A stretch of 6,829 nucleotides of DNA from CAYMDD01 sp964409675 (lineage in GTDB: Bacteria; Pseudomonadota; Alphaproteobacteria; Rickettsiales; SXRF01), in the NCBI GenBank assembly GCA_964409675.1, contig CAYPEF010000114.1, positions 1-6,829 on the forward strand, given 5' to 3'. The translations under genes were made by a program, and so were the position numbers. This document shows, piece after piece, positions 5,877-6,829 of this stretch (within the stretch, counting starts at the first letter, position 1; every line of letters starts with the position of its first letter). A model generated the notes under the pieces. The model made no database searches. It was not told the origin of the DNA and was given only the letters and a program-made list of their open reading frames with translations.

Positions 5877-6829
5877 ATGCTTCGCTATCTCCCTCTAGTG
5901 TTATCCAATCCCGCGCAGCCTTCGGTTGCGCCGGTGAAGCTTGATGCGCTGGTGACGGACGATCCGTTCGGGCTGGTCATCGGCCCGCAGATCGCGCAGC
6001 AGCTGAAGCTCGACCATGTCGGCCTGCGCCCGGTGGAAGAAATCGGCGGCGATGTGCGCCTGCTGCCCTATGCCGGACCGGTACGCGTGACTTCGCAGGC
6101 GGGAGACGCTTATACCGGGGCGGTGGTCTGCGCCCGTGGCGCAATTGTCGGCAGGCATCTGGCGGCGGAGTTGGGCATACAGGCGGTGCAGGATGTGGCT
6201 CAGGTTGCGCCGGCGGAAGGCATCAAGCCGCCGATGGGTATCAAGCCCAAGCCGAGCGCCGATCTGGCAGCCAAGATAATGATCCGTGAAAACGCCGTGG
6301 ATGAAGCCACCTGCCGCATGCTGTGCGAGCACGCCGCCACCCATCCGCGTATCCGCGCCGGACTGGTAAAATCGGACGCCAAAACCACCGAAGGCGTGGA
6401 CGGTTATGTGGATACCGAAGTGCGCGATACGTTCATTGTGCCGGTGCATACTATCAGCGAACCCTTGCGCCGCATTTTCCACCGCATCGTCACCGACCAT
6501 GTGGAGCCGTTTTACGGCTTTAAGATCGAATGGTGGGAGAACCCGCAATTTCTTTCTTATAAAATCGGCGGCAAATACAAGCCGCATGTCGACGCTGAGC
6601 GCTGGGTGCCAACCCCCGGCGGCCAGGGGCGCTGGGAGCATTACCTGGACCGCGATATTAGCGTGCTGCTGTACGTAAATGACGATTTTACCGGCGGCGC
6701 GCTGAGCTTCCCCAAGCTCAACGTCACCATTCAGCCCAAGCCCGGCATGCTGGTGGCGTTTCCGTCGTCGTCCGAATATCTGCACGGGGCGGAGCCGGTG
6801 GAAAGCGGCGAGCGGCTGGTGCTGGTCAG
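5877..6829 (+). CDS. 2-oxoglutarate/Fe(II)-dependent dioxygenase, prolyl 4-hydroxylase type, with an extra N-terminal domain (3' truncated by window)
   Basis: The frame is open from ATG 5877 to the window end: 317 full codons and no stop. The frame is closed upstream by the sucB stop 12 bases away, so ATG 5877 is the first possible ATG. No Shine-Dalgarno sequence is seen, suggesting translational coupling to sucB. The C-terminal part (about 135-317) is a P4Hc/2OG-FeII_Oxy_3 double-stranded beta-helix. The iron ligands are H237 and D239 in YKPHVDAERW and H303 in YLHGAEP. R313, ten residues later in GERLVLV, fits the 2-oxoglutarate-binding basic residue. RDISVLLYVNDDFTGGAL and PKPGMLVAFPS are also typical of the fold. 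Such enzymes hydroxylate a substrate, often a protein or peptide, while converting 2-oxoglutarate and O2 to succinate and CO2. The substrate is unknown. Residues 20-107 resemble a retropepsin-like domain lacking DTG/DSG. Little beyond R313 should be missing, probably one or two beta-strands. Confidence 0.88.
   Translation, partial: MLRYLPLVLSNPAQPSVAPVKLDALVTDDPFGLVIGPQIAQQLKLDHVGLRPVEEIGGDVRLLPYAGPVRVTSQAGDAYTGAVVCARGAIVGRHLAAELGIQAVQDVAQVAPAEGIKPPMGIKPKPSADLAAKIMIRENAVDEATCRMLCEHAATHPRIRAGLVKSDAKTTEGVDGYVDTEVRDTFIVPVHTISEPLRRIFHRIVTDHVEPFYGFKIEWWENPQFLSYKIGGKYKPHVDAERWVPTPGGQGRWEHYLDRDISVLLYVNDDFTGGALSFPKLNVTIQPKPGMLVAFPSSSEYLHGAEPVESGERLVLV

Noticed and set aside
5901..6785. 294-codon open frame on the minus strand, plus short plus-strand frames near 6323-6678
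   Set aside because: The frame starting at 5877 encodes a dioxygenase with all iron ligands in place, so these are shadows of it.

Overview
The window looks like chromosomal DNA from a Gram-negative proteobacterium, most likely an alphaproteobacterium. This rests on the sucD-sucA-sucB order, on the style of the SucA and SucB proteins (single-lipoyl E2, E1 of 969 residues with a charged stretch after the N-terminal E2-binding segment), and on a signal-peptide-bearing outer-membrane beta-barrel protein. The lineage cannot be fixed further by eye. Hand counts give about 61% GC in a 300-base stretch of sucA (2941-3240). All genes I support lie on the + strand.

Layout. 1-234 is the 3' end of sucD (succinyl-CoA ligase alpha, with the phosphohistidine motif). 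235-349 is a short, hairpin-rich gap. 350-664 is a small unrecognised gene of lower GC (about 49% over 361-660) with a strong ribosome binding site that fixes its start. 665-804 is the leader of sucA and contains palindromic sequence. 805-3714 is complete sucA (2-oxoglutarate dehydrogenase E1). 3715-3843 is a gap with a weak hairpin, a TTGACA box and a perfect inverted repeat touching the next ribosome binding site. 3844-4578 encodes an exported eight-strand-type beta-barrel protein. 4579-4676 is the sucB leader, with two overlapping, mutually exclusive hairpins. 4677-5864 is complete sucB (dihydrolipoyl succinyltransferase E2). 5877 to the window end is an open-ended gene for a 2-oxoglutarate/Fe(II) dioxygenase of the prolyl-4-hydroxylase type; its 3' end lies outside the window.

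How they work together. SucA and SucB are the E1 and E2 of the 2-oxoglutarate dehydrogenase complex, which makes succinyl-CoA. SucD with SucC (expected just upstream) turns succinyl-CoA into succinate while making a nucleoside triphosphate. The dioxygenase also consumes 2-oxoglutarate and releases succinate, so four of the six genes act at the 2-oxoglutarate/succinate step of the TCA cycle. The E3 subunit gene (lpd), often found after sucB, is not in the window.

The unusual points are the two non-metabolic genes that break up the suc cluster (the orphan between sucD and sucA, the beta-barrel between sucA and sucB), structured leaders in front of several genes, and the N-terminal part of the dioxygenase, which resembles a retropepsin-like domain without its catalytic aspartate motif. 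I saw no tRNA, rRNA, CRISPR array, insertion sequence or phage gene.
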